A DNA stretch of 64,000 bases from Sipunculus nudus. Its lineage: Eukaryota > Annelida > Sipuncula > Golfingiida > Sipunculidae. The notes beneath the pieces are model-generated. The model was not told the origin of the DNA, made no database searches, and saw only the letters and a program-made list of their open reading frames with translations. The stretch is from NCBI GenBank assembly GCA_026874595.1, contig CM049307.1, forward strand, positions 51,643,370 through 51,707,369, written 5' to 3'. The position numbers were made by a program, and so were the translations under genes. Numbering within the stretch: the stretch's first letter is position 1; the number at the start of each line of letters is the position of its first letter. Positions 11,801-22,858 of this stretch are shown here, in pieces.

Positions 11801-14800
11801 CAAAGTAGGTATAAGTGTTACATCTTAAACATCCAGTAAGTCTCTAAAACTATTATAAACTGATAAACAAGTGCCCACAATGGGAATCATGTTGCATTTA
11901 ATATACGACCCCGCTCTTCTTTTTGACTAACTCTAACTGAGAGGGACCGGTAATAAGGGGCTCCCAAACTTATTGTATTATGCATTCCGAACAAGGAATC
12001 AGTTGACTGTTATGGAGAGATGCCGATCGTTTGATTGTATCATGAATAGTTTTACACGAGCCTACTAAACTGCCACGACGGGCTACGGCAACTCGTTTTG
12101 TACAACAAAATTGTTTTTATTTAAGTTTAAAACATCGAATGTCATTAATGAGATACAAAGAAAAATATTATTTCTTAAAATAGATAATTGTGCAAGGTTT
12201 ATTACATATATTCTTAGAATCGGTTTTATTATAAAAAAAAAGAACGGATTATTAGCATTTTGTTGTGACAAGCGTGCAAAATGATACAGACGTTGCTACC
12301 TTAATCTGTTCTCCATCTGCCCATATAACGTTGTTCCGTAAGTCTTTACGCGAAAGCGTTATGTTATTATGAATTCAAAAGAAGAATAGACTGAACAAGT
12401 AAAAATAGTTAACAAGAAATCCCGTCAATTTCAGACTTTTTCAAAGGAACCGGCAGCTGACTGCAGTGTCGGCAAACGTCGCGAGAATCTACCGAAAAAT
12501 CGGTTTAGAAACGTCGTCCCATGTAAGAAAAAAAAGTACACTCAAGACGTCTAAGATGGTTTAATAATTTGTAATTTATAGTTCGCTTGAAAGTGTGATG
12601 TTATTATGAATATAGAGACTTTGAATTCATAGTTCCCCTATTTTTTTATTTACATATGCGTGCTGTAATGTGTTTAACAGTATTAAATTTCCTTGACTTC
12701 CACTGAAACAAATATTAGAACTGTCAACGGAACTTGAATACAGAGTTATTTTGTATATGTAAACTAACAAGTAATCTTTCCACCTGTAATAACTTGCATC
12801 AGCTCAAACACTTTCTTTAATCAATTAAAGTAAAAAAAAAACATGTTTATTTTAACATTCTAGATGATAAAAATCGTGTAATCCTAGACACTAGAAACCC
12901 CAGTTCCTCAGATTACATCAATGCAAGTTACATTCCTGTGAGTATTTATTCCTGGAGTGCTGAGACACAAATATTTATTAAACTTGTATATGTGTATATT
13001 TTCATACATTCACAACAGTAAGACCATATTAAATTACGATGGGAAAGTGTCATCTGTTAAATAAGTTTAACTAAATCATTTAACAGAATTGTCCTCAGGC
13101 AATGCATGATCTAAAGCATTATACCTGATTTAAGGACACACTTATACGTACAGGAAAACAAACTTGAATGACTCAATGTGTTCTTCTTAAAATACGTCAA
13201 TAAACCTCCGTATTTTGTCTGAGCCATAGATTTTTAAAATGGACACATTGAGCATAACTACTGTCCATTCGACCATGATGTGTATTCCTTAATGAGGACG
13301 GGTTTAAAATGACTGTTTTAGGGTTACGAGAAATCTGACCGATTCATTGCAGCGCAAGGTATGTAATGCTTCATTCATTTATGATTTCACTTTTATCATA
13401 ATTATTAACCATCGTGTCTGATTCAGGGAACCCTTGGTAAATAATAACAAGACGATTAAAAAAGGCAGGGAAGAAGTGTCATTTATAACAAAAATGTTTA
13501 TAAAAAAAAACTAAAAAATAACATATAAGCTATATTACTGGTTGTAGCTCTGACAATCGAAACAAACAGACTTTCCATCAAACAATATTCGTTTATGTCC
13601 ATGTGATTTGAAATATTAAAGAAACGCTCTTGTGGCTGATAAAGTAGCAGCATGGATGGAACTACACAGAATGGAATGCCTTTTATTTGTGTTAGATAAT
13701 TATAACGATTTGTCATACCTGCGGCCTTGCGAGTAACATGTCTGACATAAGATAATGCCATTGTTTCTGACAAATGATCATTGACACATTTTATTTTTTT
13801 TTATCAAAATACATTTTTTTAAAAGCTTTGATATCATTATGTCTCCCCTGCTATAAGGGGATAATTAAAAGTGTATAGTCTGTCGGCGTCGGCGGCAGTG
13901 GCGTCAGAAGTCGGCGTCGTCGTTGTCTGTGTCATTATTTCAAAGCGCGATATAACGACTCAACATTTTTGCGTGAAACGAAATTTAAATTGTTTCTACC
14001 AAATCCCGGACGAGTTCGAAAACCGGTGACCTTGATCTTCACCATCAAAGTTAATTTGACCGAAATCAAATTCTTGTGTCAACCCCATAACTTTTGATGA
14101 AAACCAAGTTCTTTAAAAAATCCGGAAAATGGTGACCTTTACCTAGATCCTCAAGATCATAGCATCCAAAATTTAAATTATTTGTAAACGCAATAAGTTT
14201 CGAACCACTCGATATATTTTCATTTAATATGACTCGTTAAGTATTTTATCAACAACTCGGAAATGATAAACACAGTGACCTTGACTTTCATCTCCAATGT
14301 CAAAGCAGCCAGGTAGAAATTATTTGTGAATACTGTGATTTTTTAAGTAGTTTAAGTCCTTTTTTTCCTCTCAAGTTTGGGGATGGGAAGCCCATAGAGA
14401 GGGGAGACATTTATTTGTTTTTATGCAAAATGAATTTGCAGTTATTATTATTATAATTAGTAGTAGTATCATAATGGGTCGAAGCTGATCTGCACCAGCT
14501 GAGGTTCCTCCTACTCTTATTATTAACAGGACCTGTAGATGGCGCTGTGGCAGATTTCTTGCAAATGGTTTGGGAGAACAACGTTCCTCTGGTTGTTATG
14601 GTAACAGCTCTGATGGAATATACGAAGGTTGGTGCTTCATATTTTTAAGTGGCCCCAGTGCGAATTCAGCATCTTACAGAAATTTGAATTTACGATATCA
14701 CATAAAGAACCAAATTGAAACAACTGACGACAACTTAATGAATTACATTTGTCTGCATTGAGGAAATTACACATTATAACATAGGCGGAATATATGGATA

Positions 14801-16754
14801 TTAACTGTGAATATATATGTTTCAGTCTAAATGTGAAAGATACTGGCCAGGAAATGACGAAGAAGTCCAATTTGGAGAAATCAGCGTTTCATTGAAATCC
14901 TGTTATAAGAGTCCACATTATGTCCAGCGTGAACTGGTCATCCAAAAGGTAACCATGCTAACTACGGAATTGTTTAACCTCAGTATCAAAGCGGAAAATA
15001 ATAACCTTTAATCATTGTCGAGTTTGAATGACAGTAGTCCGTTATTGATAATGTCTTTACCTAAATATTTATATCTCCGATATTTTATCACATAACTGAC
15101 GAGAGATGATCTGAAAATGTTCGTAATTAATGAAATGTCATTGGCAATCTTTTGGAGCGGTGAGATTTTTCCTTAATGAATCCAGTTTTATATACGAATA
15201 ATAATGTTACAATTCTTTTTATGAGGTTCTTTTTAAGGATTCTAATATTCCGTCGGTACCACTGTCCAAAAGAAGGTGCCATTTTTGCCACTCTTTCGAC
15301 CAACGTTTTACTAAAACAGTGTTCTTTTGTGATATTTTTTCCCACAGGACGGAGATAGCAAGAGTGTTGTCCATCTCCAGTTCATATCATGGCCGGATCA
15401 TGGTGCACCACTTAGCGCCACGAGTTTCCTTGCCTTCCACAGGGAGGCACAAAAACATTATGACCACAAAAGGGGACCGACTGTTGTCCATTGCAGGCAA
15501 GGAAATGTAGGAAATAACCAAACTGCATGGATATATATATATATACATTTCATTCACCCTGTTAAAAACAGGTTTTGGAGCCCTGATAGATAACCAAAAA
15601 TAGAACAATTTTCAGCTGTGTTGAATGAAATTTTTTTTTAATCATCCTTGGGTCTAATTTATATAGGAGGCATAACAAATCAGAAAATATGTTCAGTTAA
15701 AAGACAGTATGATGTGACATGTATGACTCATCATGTATAACTGCTAGTGACAATGCTGCTGCAATGCTTTTGAAACTGTTATGGTAAATGTTAAATTAAT
15801 ATATATATTTTCTAAAGACTTTATTTTTTTATAACAGCGCTGGGGTGGGACGGACCGGAACATTTTTAGCAATGGACTATCTTCTGAAGCAGGCTAAGGC
15901 AGAGGGCCGAATTAGTGTGTACAACTGTGTGGTAGAAATGCGGAAACACAGGATCTGCATGGTCCAGAGTCTGGTGAGAGGCGTTTATTTACACGTTCTT
16001 TTGGACTTTCAAGGAAACAAACACAGTAATATTTATTTAATACAAGGTATCAATGTAACTAATATAGATCGTCAGTCGGTATTAGCCTGAATCAAGATAA
16101 ATTCCTGGAAATATACACTGGAGTACATCGGGTATTTTGATCCATCAGAAATTGTTGCACACCAGATATAGTGACAAATCATCGTCTGAGATCCCTGAAT
16201 TAATTCGGTAAATCAGTGGAGATAAAATTTAGAATAACACAAACACTATGGATTAATGGGAAGTTGAAATAATATCTTTCATCTCTTTTAATATTTATTG
16301 GATATAATAATTCAACTCGAAGCAAATTACCCTCCATAGATAGACACAACTTTCTTATTTGAGCTTATATGACTGTGAGAAGGATGAAATACATGTTGTG
16401 TTTCCTTACCCTAGAGTTTGCAAAATTTGCAAAAAAATAAATATAAATGATCTGATCATGAATATAAGACAATAATTTCTTTCCAATTGATGTTTTTACA
16501 CAGGACCAGTACATCTTTATACACGAAGCTCTCATGGAAGCATTAAACTGTGGAAAGATCGTTCATGACGTGCCAGGGTACGAGGAATGGTTTAACGAGT
16601 GCAGTGATGACGTCATGGAGACCCAGTTCCTGGTAAGCCACAGTGTCAGGCATATCATACGCAGTGTCTTTACCATGCTGGTTGTTCTAGACAGCTGGTA
16701 AATCAAAGCAGAGCATGAGTCGACCTATAATGACCGTTGCTCCATTAAGATTCA

Positions 16755-16846
<92 letters not shown>

Positions 16847-18043
16847 ATACATATATATATATATATATAAAATTTGTATTTTTCACATAGCGTGAATTCA
16901 ATACATCGCGGTGATAGTGCTCTACCCTATGGGAGCGTTTATAAATAATTAAAGTACGGTTAGTTTGACTTCATCAGTTTGTGCGACAGATCTGTTTCGT
17001 GAGAGCAGCATTCAAGCCGGCTCAGTCTTCAGGTACAAACTGGAGTGATCAGATATCTGGATGAAGTTTGTTTTAATAGGTAGGATTAATCTGGGGTTAC
17101 TAGGTTCGGTGAGGCATGTATTTAAAAGTTTTGGTTATGTTGGGGAATAGGGGTTACTGGGTTCCTGGCTTATTGTACTGTATTAGGAATATTATGAAGC
17201 GCTAACGGTTCTGTTGCTTTGTTTAAAGTTAATCAAGACCCCAGGTGTTGGTTCGGTCAGGGGATCAGTGGATTAGTAGTCCAGTTGGTTGTTCCTGCAT
17301 ACATTGGCTGGGATCTTGAGACTGCATATTTAACTTTATTATTGCGACATAAAAAGGAGGTATTTAGTTCTGTGTTTGCATGACGTTCCTATTGTTTAGT
17401 GAACTCAGATCAGGTCGGCAAATTATGTAGTATTTCTCGGTGGTGCCTAAAATTCATTTTTTTGGACGTGTTGGAATAAGCTCTGCATTTAGCCATGATT
17501 TTCCATTTGACCGAATAGGGTAGGTTTGTTTCCTTCAGAGTCCATACGTACGTGTTGTGCTATTTCTGTATATTTCATTCCTGAAACTGCTGATGTGTCC
17601 ATAGTATCTCGTTTTAAATGCGTTTTCTGTCAGTCCGATATATGTTTCCACTTGTTTGTTGTCTTGTCTGGTAACTGTGGCCTGGTAAATTATGCTTTGA
17701 GTGAGGCATCCTTCTTTGATTGGGCATTCTTTCGGGTTTCTACAGTTGCAGTTTTTGCTTATGCTTTCTGTTTTCTTTTCTGTAATTCTCTCATTGTTAA
17801 GTCGCTTTTTGTTGTGTGCTGAAATGACCTGCTTCATGTTAGGCATGCAACTATAGCTGACTTTTACGGTGTTTCGGTTCAGGATTTTGTGTAAACTGTG
17901 GTCAGGGGGGAAACATTTTTCAAGAAGCTGTAGGAACTTTTTTTCCTATGTTCGTTTTCACGTTGGCGCTGTATTGGGGATTGAACCACGTTATCTTCCT
18001 CCGTTATGCACAAACTGATGAAGTCAAACTAACCGTACTGTAA

Positions 18044-18100
<57 letters not shown>

Positions 18101-20833
18101 TATATTATATTAACAAATGAACAATGTATTTAAGGGATCCTAATAATATAATGGGGTATAGATCAGATTATTTTATTTAAAATCATGCAGAGAAATGTTT
18201 TAATTATTAACGTTTCAGTAAATATAAAATATAGCTAGCGACCATGTTTGTCTAAATTTTTGCTTACACGTAATATTAGTGGTATTTTATTGGCCAGGCA
18301 TAACTGGAACGCTTATCCCATGCTTTCTTTATTGCATGGTTCATGGTTAGAAATGTTTGATCACATTCCCAGACTTACAGAGAGAATCTTATTCAATAGT
18401 AAACTTTCAATGAAAATGACAGATGCTTGACAAGTTGACACAAGAGATACGAATCAACGACACTGCCGATGGTAGGCAACCAGACAATCATCACAAGAAC
18501 AGGCCGGAGGCTCCGATGCCCAGTGACAGGTGGCGCCCTCTTTTAATGACTCCGGTACCAGGCTCGAACAATTACATAAATGCAGTATTTGTGAAAGTAA
18601 GTTGGCCAGAGAAGATATTATACATGTGGCATACATTTTGACCGGGGTAACCGATTGTTGTTTGATCGTGTCATTTCACCATGTCTCAGCTAGCCGTTGA
18701 TGCTATTATTGCTTAATTCATTATTTTTGGATTTAGTAATTAATTCAGCAAAAGTATGAAAATGCACTTCAGCTACTTTTTACTTATTCAATCATTCGCC
18801 CTTTCTTATCATTAACCAGGGACCATAGGGTTATCAATATGGTGGCTTTATTTACATCCATGAAGCATTTCGGTCAATATTTCAATATTTATTTATTTTT
18901 TCAAAATTGGTACACGATTGTATCCTAGTGTAAACCAAAATTATTAATCGCTATAATATAATAAGCTCCCAGGCAGCACTTATCTGGTGCTGGCGCTTTC
19001 CACAGGCATAACTAAATGTAAAATAAACACAAAATATGTTGTAGTCTTTATGCTGTTATAGTCTCAAGATCGGAAAGATGGTTTGTTGGTGACGCAGTCT
19101 CCCTTGTCGACAACCATTGTTGATTTCTGGCGCATGGTATTTGACTATAAGTGTGAGGTGATTGTAGCGCTGAATGAACTCGGATCTCAGGTATTATGTC
19201 ATTAAAATAATGAATATCAAGTATCAACATACTTTGCCAATATTTATTATTATAAAGATGAGAACTTGCTTCTCGTTCATATGGATATAAGCTAAAGTCA
19301 AACATACCTCAAACAGTAAATCAAAGTTAGAAACTGTTCAATATAACAATCATGATATACAGAGCAAACCTCACACGATGCAGTGTCTTCCAATATCTGA
19401 TATCATAGAAAATTATAGGAAGTCGCTGCGTGTGAGAGCGTCTTTTGAAGCAAAACGTAGCTTTAGAAATGCCAAGATATCGTAGGGATTTGATAAAGCT
19501 GAAACATTTGCACGTGCAACGTTGCATGACGTAGGAAAGGATATGGATGATATAAGTTCAAACCGCATGTTTTGTGAAGTAGTGGAAGAACCTTGTGAAC
19601 ATTTGCAGGCAAATCGTTACTATCATAATCAAACACATGTCGGGCACAAAACGTTGTGTAAGTTGTCGTCCGATGCAGAATTTTCTGCGATAGCATAAGA
19701 TCGTTGTAAATCGTAGAATTTAGAGATATAGAGAAAACATCTCTTAGTTATGTGTCATAAAAAGATTAGAAAAATAATACATATTTATGCATATTTATAT
19801 TTAAGGAATTCCCCAGCTATGTACCCGACACATCTGACAAAGTTGGGCCTTTCTCTGTCAACTGCACGTCAACGGAGAAGCAGGGGTTGTACACCCTAAA
19901 GAAAATCTCATACCGATACAAGGTGAGACTAAAGAAGTGGATTGTATATATTGTTATCTGTTACATTCAAATGAAGCTTTAAGCTTATTAGCTATAAAAT
20001 GCATAACCCGAATATCCCGCTTGATCAGTGATTTATTTTTCAGCAGGCTGACGAGGGCAAGCTTGCATTGCTTTCAGTTAATTCTGAGACAGATACGGGA
20101 AGATCTCCTGATATAGCCACATTTCTGGCCATCATCGAAGCTGCCTCCAGTGCAATTCAAGGCTCTACAGCTAGAACCCTCATACATTGCAGGTAGGTGT
20201 AATTATCGGGCTTTATTGAACAGACTGGATTAAATGTGGAGGTGTCCCGTCTCTTGTTTAGTTTCATGTTCATCCAGCAGAGGGCGGTACTTATAATTAC
20301 ATGACACTATAGAGAAAGGCTCAAGCTTTCCTATGAGATGTTTTTATTTGTAATGTATATTTGTGGTAGGTAATCCAACTTGTTCTAGCAGCAGTACGTC
20401 AGTTCTTCACTTGCCATAGCTTATATCAGACCGTGTCATTGAATAAGGGTCACTCGGGTTAAATATTGTTAAATATTATTATATGCCTAGTTCATTTTTT
20501 AACAGGTACGGCCTGGTGGAGAGCGGTTTGTTCTGCGCTCTGATGCAGATTTGTGATAAGATAAAGAACGAACAAGAGGTAGACGTGTTCCATGCTGTTA
20601 AACGTATCAGGATCAGTCGTCCAGGGTTTGTGCAAACGCCGGTAAGTGACCCAAAAGCAGGATTCTCTTAAAAAGTGCCACAATACACCATACACGTTCA
20701 CCAGACGAATTTGATTTGTGATCTTTATATATTTTTTTTTAATTTACTTTTTTTTCAGGAGCAATACCGATGGCTACATGAAGCGGTCTGCACATATATA
20801 GAATCGTTTAGTACTTACGCGAATTTCAGATGA
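4837..20833 (+). CDS. Gene A: kringle/EGF receptor-type protein tyrosine phosphatase (23 coding exons)
   Basis: Predicted type I membrane receptor that would dephosphorylate phosphotyrosine on cytosolic substrates. Coding exons: 4837-4885, 5424-5702, 7105-7239, 7602-7739, 8845-8973, 9790-9933, 10924-11017, 11139-11173, 11599-11804, 12435-12522, 12864-12937, 13322-13358, 14530-14627, 14826-14948, 15348-15496, 15838-15973, 16504-16632, 18423-18596, 19062-19190, 19806-19922, 20044-20192, 20506-20641, 20759-20833. They sum to 2823 nt (940 aa plus TGA) and all phases agree. Order of domains: signal peptide 1-16, kringle about 17-109, four EGF-like about 110-291, transmembrane about 295-320, D1 about 404-681 with catalytic Cys592 and Arg598, D2 about 682-940 lacking the catalytic Arg. 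Two introns use GC donors. The ligand is unknown. Start ATG and stop are seen; transcript ends are not. A convergent paralogue, gene B, lies at 33728-53613. Confidence 0.9.
4922..5004. repeat. (TTA)n followed by (TA)n microsatellite
   Basis: A run of tta units is followed directly by about 40 bp of ta units in intron 1 of gene A, creating Leu/Ile/Tyr low-complexity frames on both strands. Confidence 0.95.
5424..5702 (+). CDS. Gene A exon 2: kringle domain
   Basis: A single 279-nt phase 1-1 exon bounded by 'tgttacag' and 'gttagt'. The translation has the kringle pattern: Cys before FNDPKG, WYQGKR, PCIPW, FPEGNL, NYCRDP, LWCFT, DWGRC and QPC, giving six cysteines for three disulfides. The domain is extracellular, right after the signal peptide. 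Kringles usually bind proteins or small ligands; the partner here is unknown. The family is rarely joined to a phosphatase receptor. Confidence 0.93.
5801..5870. repeat. (CT)n followed by (AT)n microsatellite
   Basis: A ct run of about 38 bp passes directly into an at run of about 32 bp, in intron 2 of gene A. Confidence 0.95.
6533..7091 (+). repeat. Possible solo LTR in intron 2 of gene A
   Basis: The stretch begins TGTAACCTCCATCGG, resembling the TGTAACGGCTCCGAT start of the LTR at 22859. It has a 'gctgaataaac' poly(A)-type signal at about 7031, also as in that LTR, and ends near ACGTTA. It sits just before the acceptor of exon 3. The right end does not match the expected GTTACA, so this is tentative. 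The preceding 5871-6532 intron DNA shows nothing recognisable. Confidence 0.3.
7105..7239 (+). CDS. Gene A exon 3: EGF-like domain
   Basis: Phase 1-1 exon of 45 codons between 'catccag' and 'gtgagt'. The translation starts CPEGRYGVNCQEECHC and ends GISCQ with the Cys spacing of laminin/MEGF-type EGF repeats (CPxGxYGxxC start). The acceptor has a poor pyrimidine tract. Extracellular stalk module. Confidence 0.9.
7602..7739 (+). CDS. Gene A exon 4: EGF-like domain
   Basis: Phase 1-1 exon of 46 codons between 'tgtttag' and 'gtgcga'. The translation runs CKNSYFGLYCNATCHC, then CDNQTGKC and AAGWQGDDC, an EGF-like module with the usual Gly and Cys spacing. It resembles the gene B exon at 45744-45884 (same CHC/CRCF and AAGW blocks). 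Confidence 0.9.
7957..8102 (+). pseudogene. Relict EGF-like exon in gene A
   Basis: After an 'aaag' acceptor-like site the frame reads CNGLDNNDVCQKANG, then ACVASGCATGYHGPEC. This matches the second half of the exon 4 type EGF module. The first half (CxxGxYGxxC) is missing, and the frame runs into a stop at about 8102 without a usable phase-1 donor after the last Cys. Skipping it keeps the gene in frame, so it looks like a decayed exon copy. A rare alternative last exon ending in a short secreted form is the other reading. Confidence 0.6.
8845..8973 (+). CDS. Gene A exon 5: EGF-like domain
   Basis: Phase 1-1 exon of 43 codons between 'ttatacag' and 'gttagc'. The translation contains CHPGTYGMNCTSHC, CDHVNGTCTC and GFRGSRC, a complete EGF-like module. 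The 8103-8844 intron shows no recognisable element. Confidence 0.92.
9790..9933 (+). CDS. Gene A exon 6: EGF-like domain, membrane-proximal
   Basis: Phase 1-1 exon of 48 codons between 'aattccag' and 'gtgagc'. The translation runs CPGGTYGYYCDKICPTNC, CNKETGSCICK and YSGRLC, then a short linker to the transmembrane exon. A GT (gaggtatac) just after the last Cys is out of phase with the next exon, so the later donor was chosen. Confidence 0.9.
10924..11017 (+). CDS. Gene A exon 7: transmembrane helix
   Basis: Acceptor 'cttgcag' at 10923. The translation is GNVGQLVGLALGVLIAVALV and continues with more Ile/Val to LRKR, a single hydrophobic span ended by basic stop-transfer residues. The exon ends ...AAAAAG before GCAAGT: a GC donor in a strong consensus context, phase 2, which joins correctly to the next exon (AG+G gives Arg). 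Confidence 0.9.
11139..11804 (+). CDS. Gene A exons 8-9: cytoplasmic juxtamembrane segment
   Basis: Exon 8 (11139-11173) encodes RRNREQDHYKKK, the basic stop-transfer region. Exon 9 (11599-11804) encodes an acidic linker ending in ...QAGFEEEYK before donor GTAGGT, phase 0. An EEYK-type segment just before the phosphatase domain is typical of RPTPs. Both exons have counterparts at the same position in gene B (42842-42790 and 42594-42347). Confidence 0.88.
12435..16632 (+). CDS. Gene A exons 10-17: active phosphatase domain D1
   Basis: Eight exons of 88, 74, 37, 98, 123, 149, 136 and 129 nt. Diagnostic blocks in order: KNRFRNVVPYDDKNRV, DYINASYIPGY, FIAAQG, FLQMVWENNVPLVVMVTALM, KCERYWP, FISWPDHGAPL (general acid Asp about 560), HCSAGVGRTGTF (nucleophile Cys592, Arg598) and MVQSLDQYIFIHEAL (Q loop). 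All catalytic elements of classical Cys-based PTPs are present, so the domain is predicted active. The intron at 15497 splits the Ser codon right after the nucleophile Cys and uses a GC donor (TTGCAG before GCAAGG). Confidence 0.95.
13839..14410. mobile_element. Small MITE-like element with 11-bp terminal inverted repeats
   Basis: ATGTCTCCCCT at 13839-13849 and its exact inverse AGGGGAGACAT at 14400-14410 bound 572 bp holding repeated 'gtgacctt' phrases and no coding frame. It lies in intron 12 of gene A. The neighbouring 13359-13838 intron DNA has nothing recognised. Confidence 0.6.
16757..16870. repeat. (TA)n arrays beside the retroelement fragment
   Basis: Three runs of ta dinucleotides, broken by short spacers, in intron 17 of gene A and directly left of the Penelope-like fragment. 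Confidence 0.95.
16953..18040 (-). mobile_element. Penelope-like element fragment with GIY-YIG endonuclease, bounded by inverted repeats
   Basis: On the minus strand, 17846-17535 encodes a zinc-binding CNCRNPKECPIKEGC linker, then IIYQATV and YIGLTENAFKTRY, the GIY-YIG endonuclease pattern carried C-terminally by Penelope-like retroelements. Just upstream (about 18000-17850) a frame contains KCFPPDHSLHKI and NTVKVSYSCMPNM, with a frameshift between, as in the segment preceding the endonuclease in such elements. The fragment is bounded by a perfect 32-nt inverted repeat (16953-16984 and 18008-18039) and by (TA)n arrays. It is 5'-truncated and dead, and sits in gene A intron 17 in the opposite orientation to the gene. 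Confidence 0.85.
18044..18112. repeat. (TA)n array
   Basis: Pure ta run followed by atatt units, flanking the right inverted repeat of the Penelope-like fragment. Confidence 0.95.
18423..20833 (+). CDS. Gene A exons 18-23: phosphatase domain D2, predicted inactive
   Basis: Exons of 174, 129, 117, 149, 136 and 75 nt. Conserved blocks: DRWRPLLMTPVPGSNNYINA, LLVTQSPL, FWRMVFDYKCEVIVAL, the catalytic-loop equivalent HCRYGLVESGLFCA, VDVFHAVKRIRISRPGF and EQYRWLHEAVCTYI. The loop keeps Cys870, but the Arg six residues later is Glu876. The WPD loop is gone (SVNSETDTG at its place). This is the usual fate of D2 in tandem RPTPs; a regulatory or scaffold role is inference. The protein ends at TGA 20831-20833. 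Confidence 0.93.
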
Positions 20834-21567
20834 AGCGAAGTATTTAAAGAAACCTTCATGGAATATTTGAGCCAAGCATGGAGCTAGCTTAATAGATCTC
20901 AAAGAGCAATTACAGTGATGAGTTGCAACCGTGATATATTCGCTTTCACCTGTTCTTAAAATATCTTGATATCATTTTTCGACCAGTGACGATGATATAT
21001 CTTGGTACATAAGCGAAGGAGTAATATAGTAAACCAGATTTTAAGAATTTACTTTGTATCCAGGATATGGGGAGAAAACTGGTAGAAATGACTGAATGGA
21101 AACCATTCAGTGCTTATATATCCATGAATATTTCTTGGGAAACAAATGAGGCAACTACATGTAGTAGCTCCGAAAACATTTGCTATTGAATAATCTATAC
21201 TTATCAGTGTATGTTATATAACGAGGGAGAATTACGTATTATATGATGCGTCAATGTCAGAGAAAATCCAGGGGAAAAATAGTATACATCCTGATAATTG
21301 GGATCAAATTAATATTACTAATTTATCTTTCTTCAAGAAATACTTGTTAGTTGCCAACGACGGATGAGGCTTCAGCTTGGGAGTGCCACACGCCCTGTGG
21401 CACTAAACTAATTAGTAAAGAAATGCCTGAAAAAATACTAAAACTGGTTTAACCCATATAGAAATGCGCTGGTTTGCCACCGAGATCTCTGATTTCGTTT
21501 CTGCTTAACGGTGACTATGTACAAATGTATATATATGTATATATTTATATATTATATATATATGATA

Positions 21568-21619
<52 letters not shown>

Positions 21620-22014
21620 CTGTGTATCAGCTCTTAACATCAGGCTAATAGAGCACTGTTAGAGTCGTTCAGCACATATACTACTAGTGTGTATGTATAT
21701 ATATATATATGTATGTGTGTCTTTCCCGACCGCGTGTCAATAACTTAAGTCTCTTTAGTAGATTTTATAGAGAATCTATTGTTGCACACCCCTCTGGATA
21801 TACAATCTGGTCAGTTGTTAATAATATAGACCTCGACCATCCAAGGAGGCAATAGTAATAGTTCACATTGTTCTTTGGAAGTGGAGACACCAGTTTTTTT
21901 TCACAGTAGTTTCATTCAGTCAAAACATTAAATTGTCAAAAAGGATCTGAGTATGATAAATTATCTGAGAATACTTTGACCATGTTATAAAAAATAATAC
22001 AATAATGATACGTG

Positions 22015-22067
<53 letters not shown>

Positions 22068-22787
22068 CATTTTACTACACGATGAATTGTGTATGAATGT
22101 GTATGATATATAAATTAAAGCGTATTTTTCCAAATACATTTGTTATTCTATGTTATTTAAGCTCTCAGTTATATTGGACACGAATTTTAAAGGAGCTGAC
22201 TTATTTTCTATCAGAATATGAAAGGTTATTATTGAGGTAGCACATTATGATGTTTGGATCTATACCAGCACTTTATCTTTAACCAACCGTTCCTTCCATG
22301 TCGGACGTTTGTACACAATGCTCACACAATGCGACTTTCGTCTGTCATATCGGCTGCGCGACTTGAACTGCAGTCGAAGTGAAAACCTACTGGCAACTGA
22401 TAGCAACAGGCCTACTTCGAACGTACTGCTAAGGTCGTGAATATGAGTTACTTTTTAGAGTGTTCCAATCAAAGCATTATTCCGCTCCCTACTTTGCCGG
22501 TACACGTCCCCTTGCCACCAAACTGTGTCCGCAGATTGATATTCTCCTTTACGCCGACCTCGAAGTTCTTTCAAGTCACATACCTGTACCCTTATCGAAC
22601 ACTGACAGTCTATTTCTCCCATTATCTCGAAACCGCTCATGGGGCTGCCATTCTCCCCACTAAAACCCAGTCGGGACAGGTCGTGTGCGAACATTATAAT
22701 TAAACTGCTAGTGACTTTAATCCTGTAACAGCCTCGGCAGAGGTCTACTGCTGTCGATATCAGTCTACACTAGACTGCGTAAGAGGC

Positions 22788-22858
<71 letters not shown>
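20834..22858. other. 3' flank of gene A: AT-rich, with (TA)n arrays
   Basis: No gene is recognised. (TA)n arrays lie at about 21523-21615, 22016-22064 and 22791-22856, the last directly against the LTR element. A possible AATAAA lies near 21568, but it is inside TA-rich sequence and cannot be assigned to gene A. The 22300-22750 stretch is less AT-rich, with short frames but no motif. Confidence 0.6.

Noticed and set aside
17526-17822. 98-codon plus-strand frame inside gene A intron 17
   Set aside because: It is the antisense shadow of the GIY-YIG endonuclease fragment on the minus strand.
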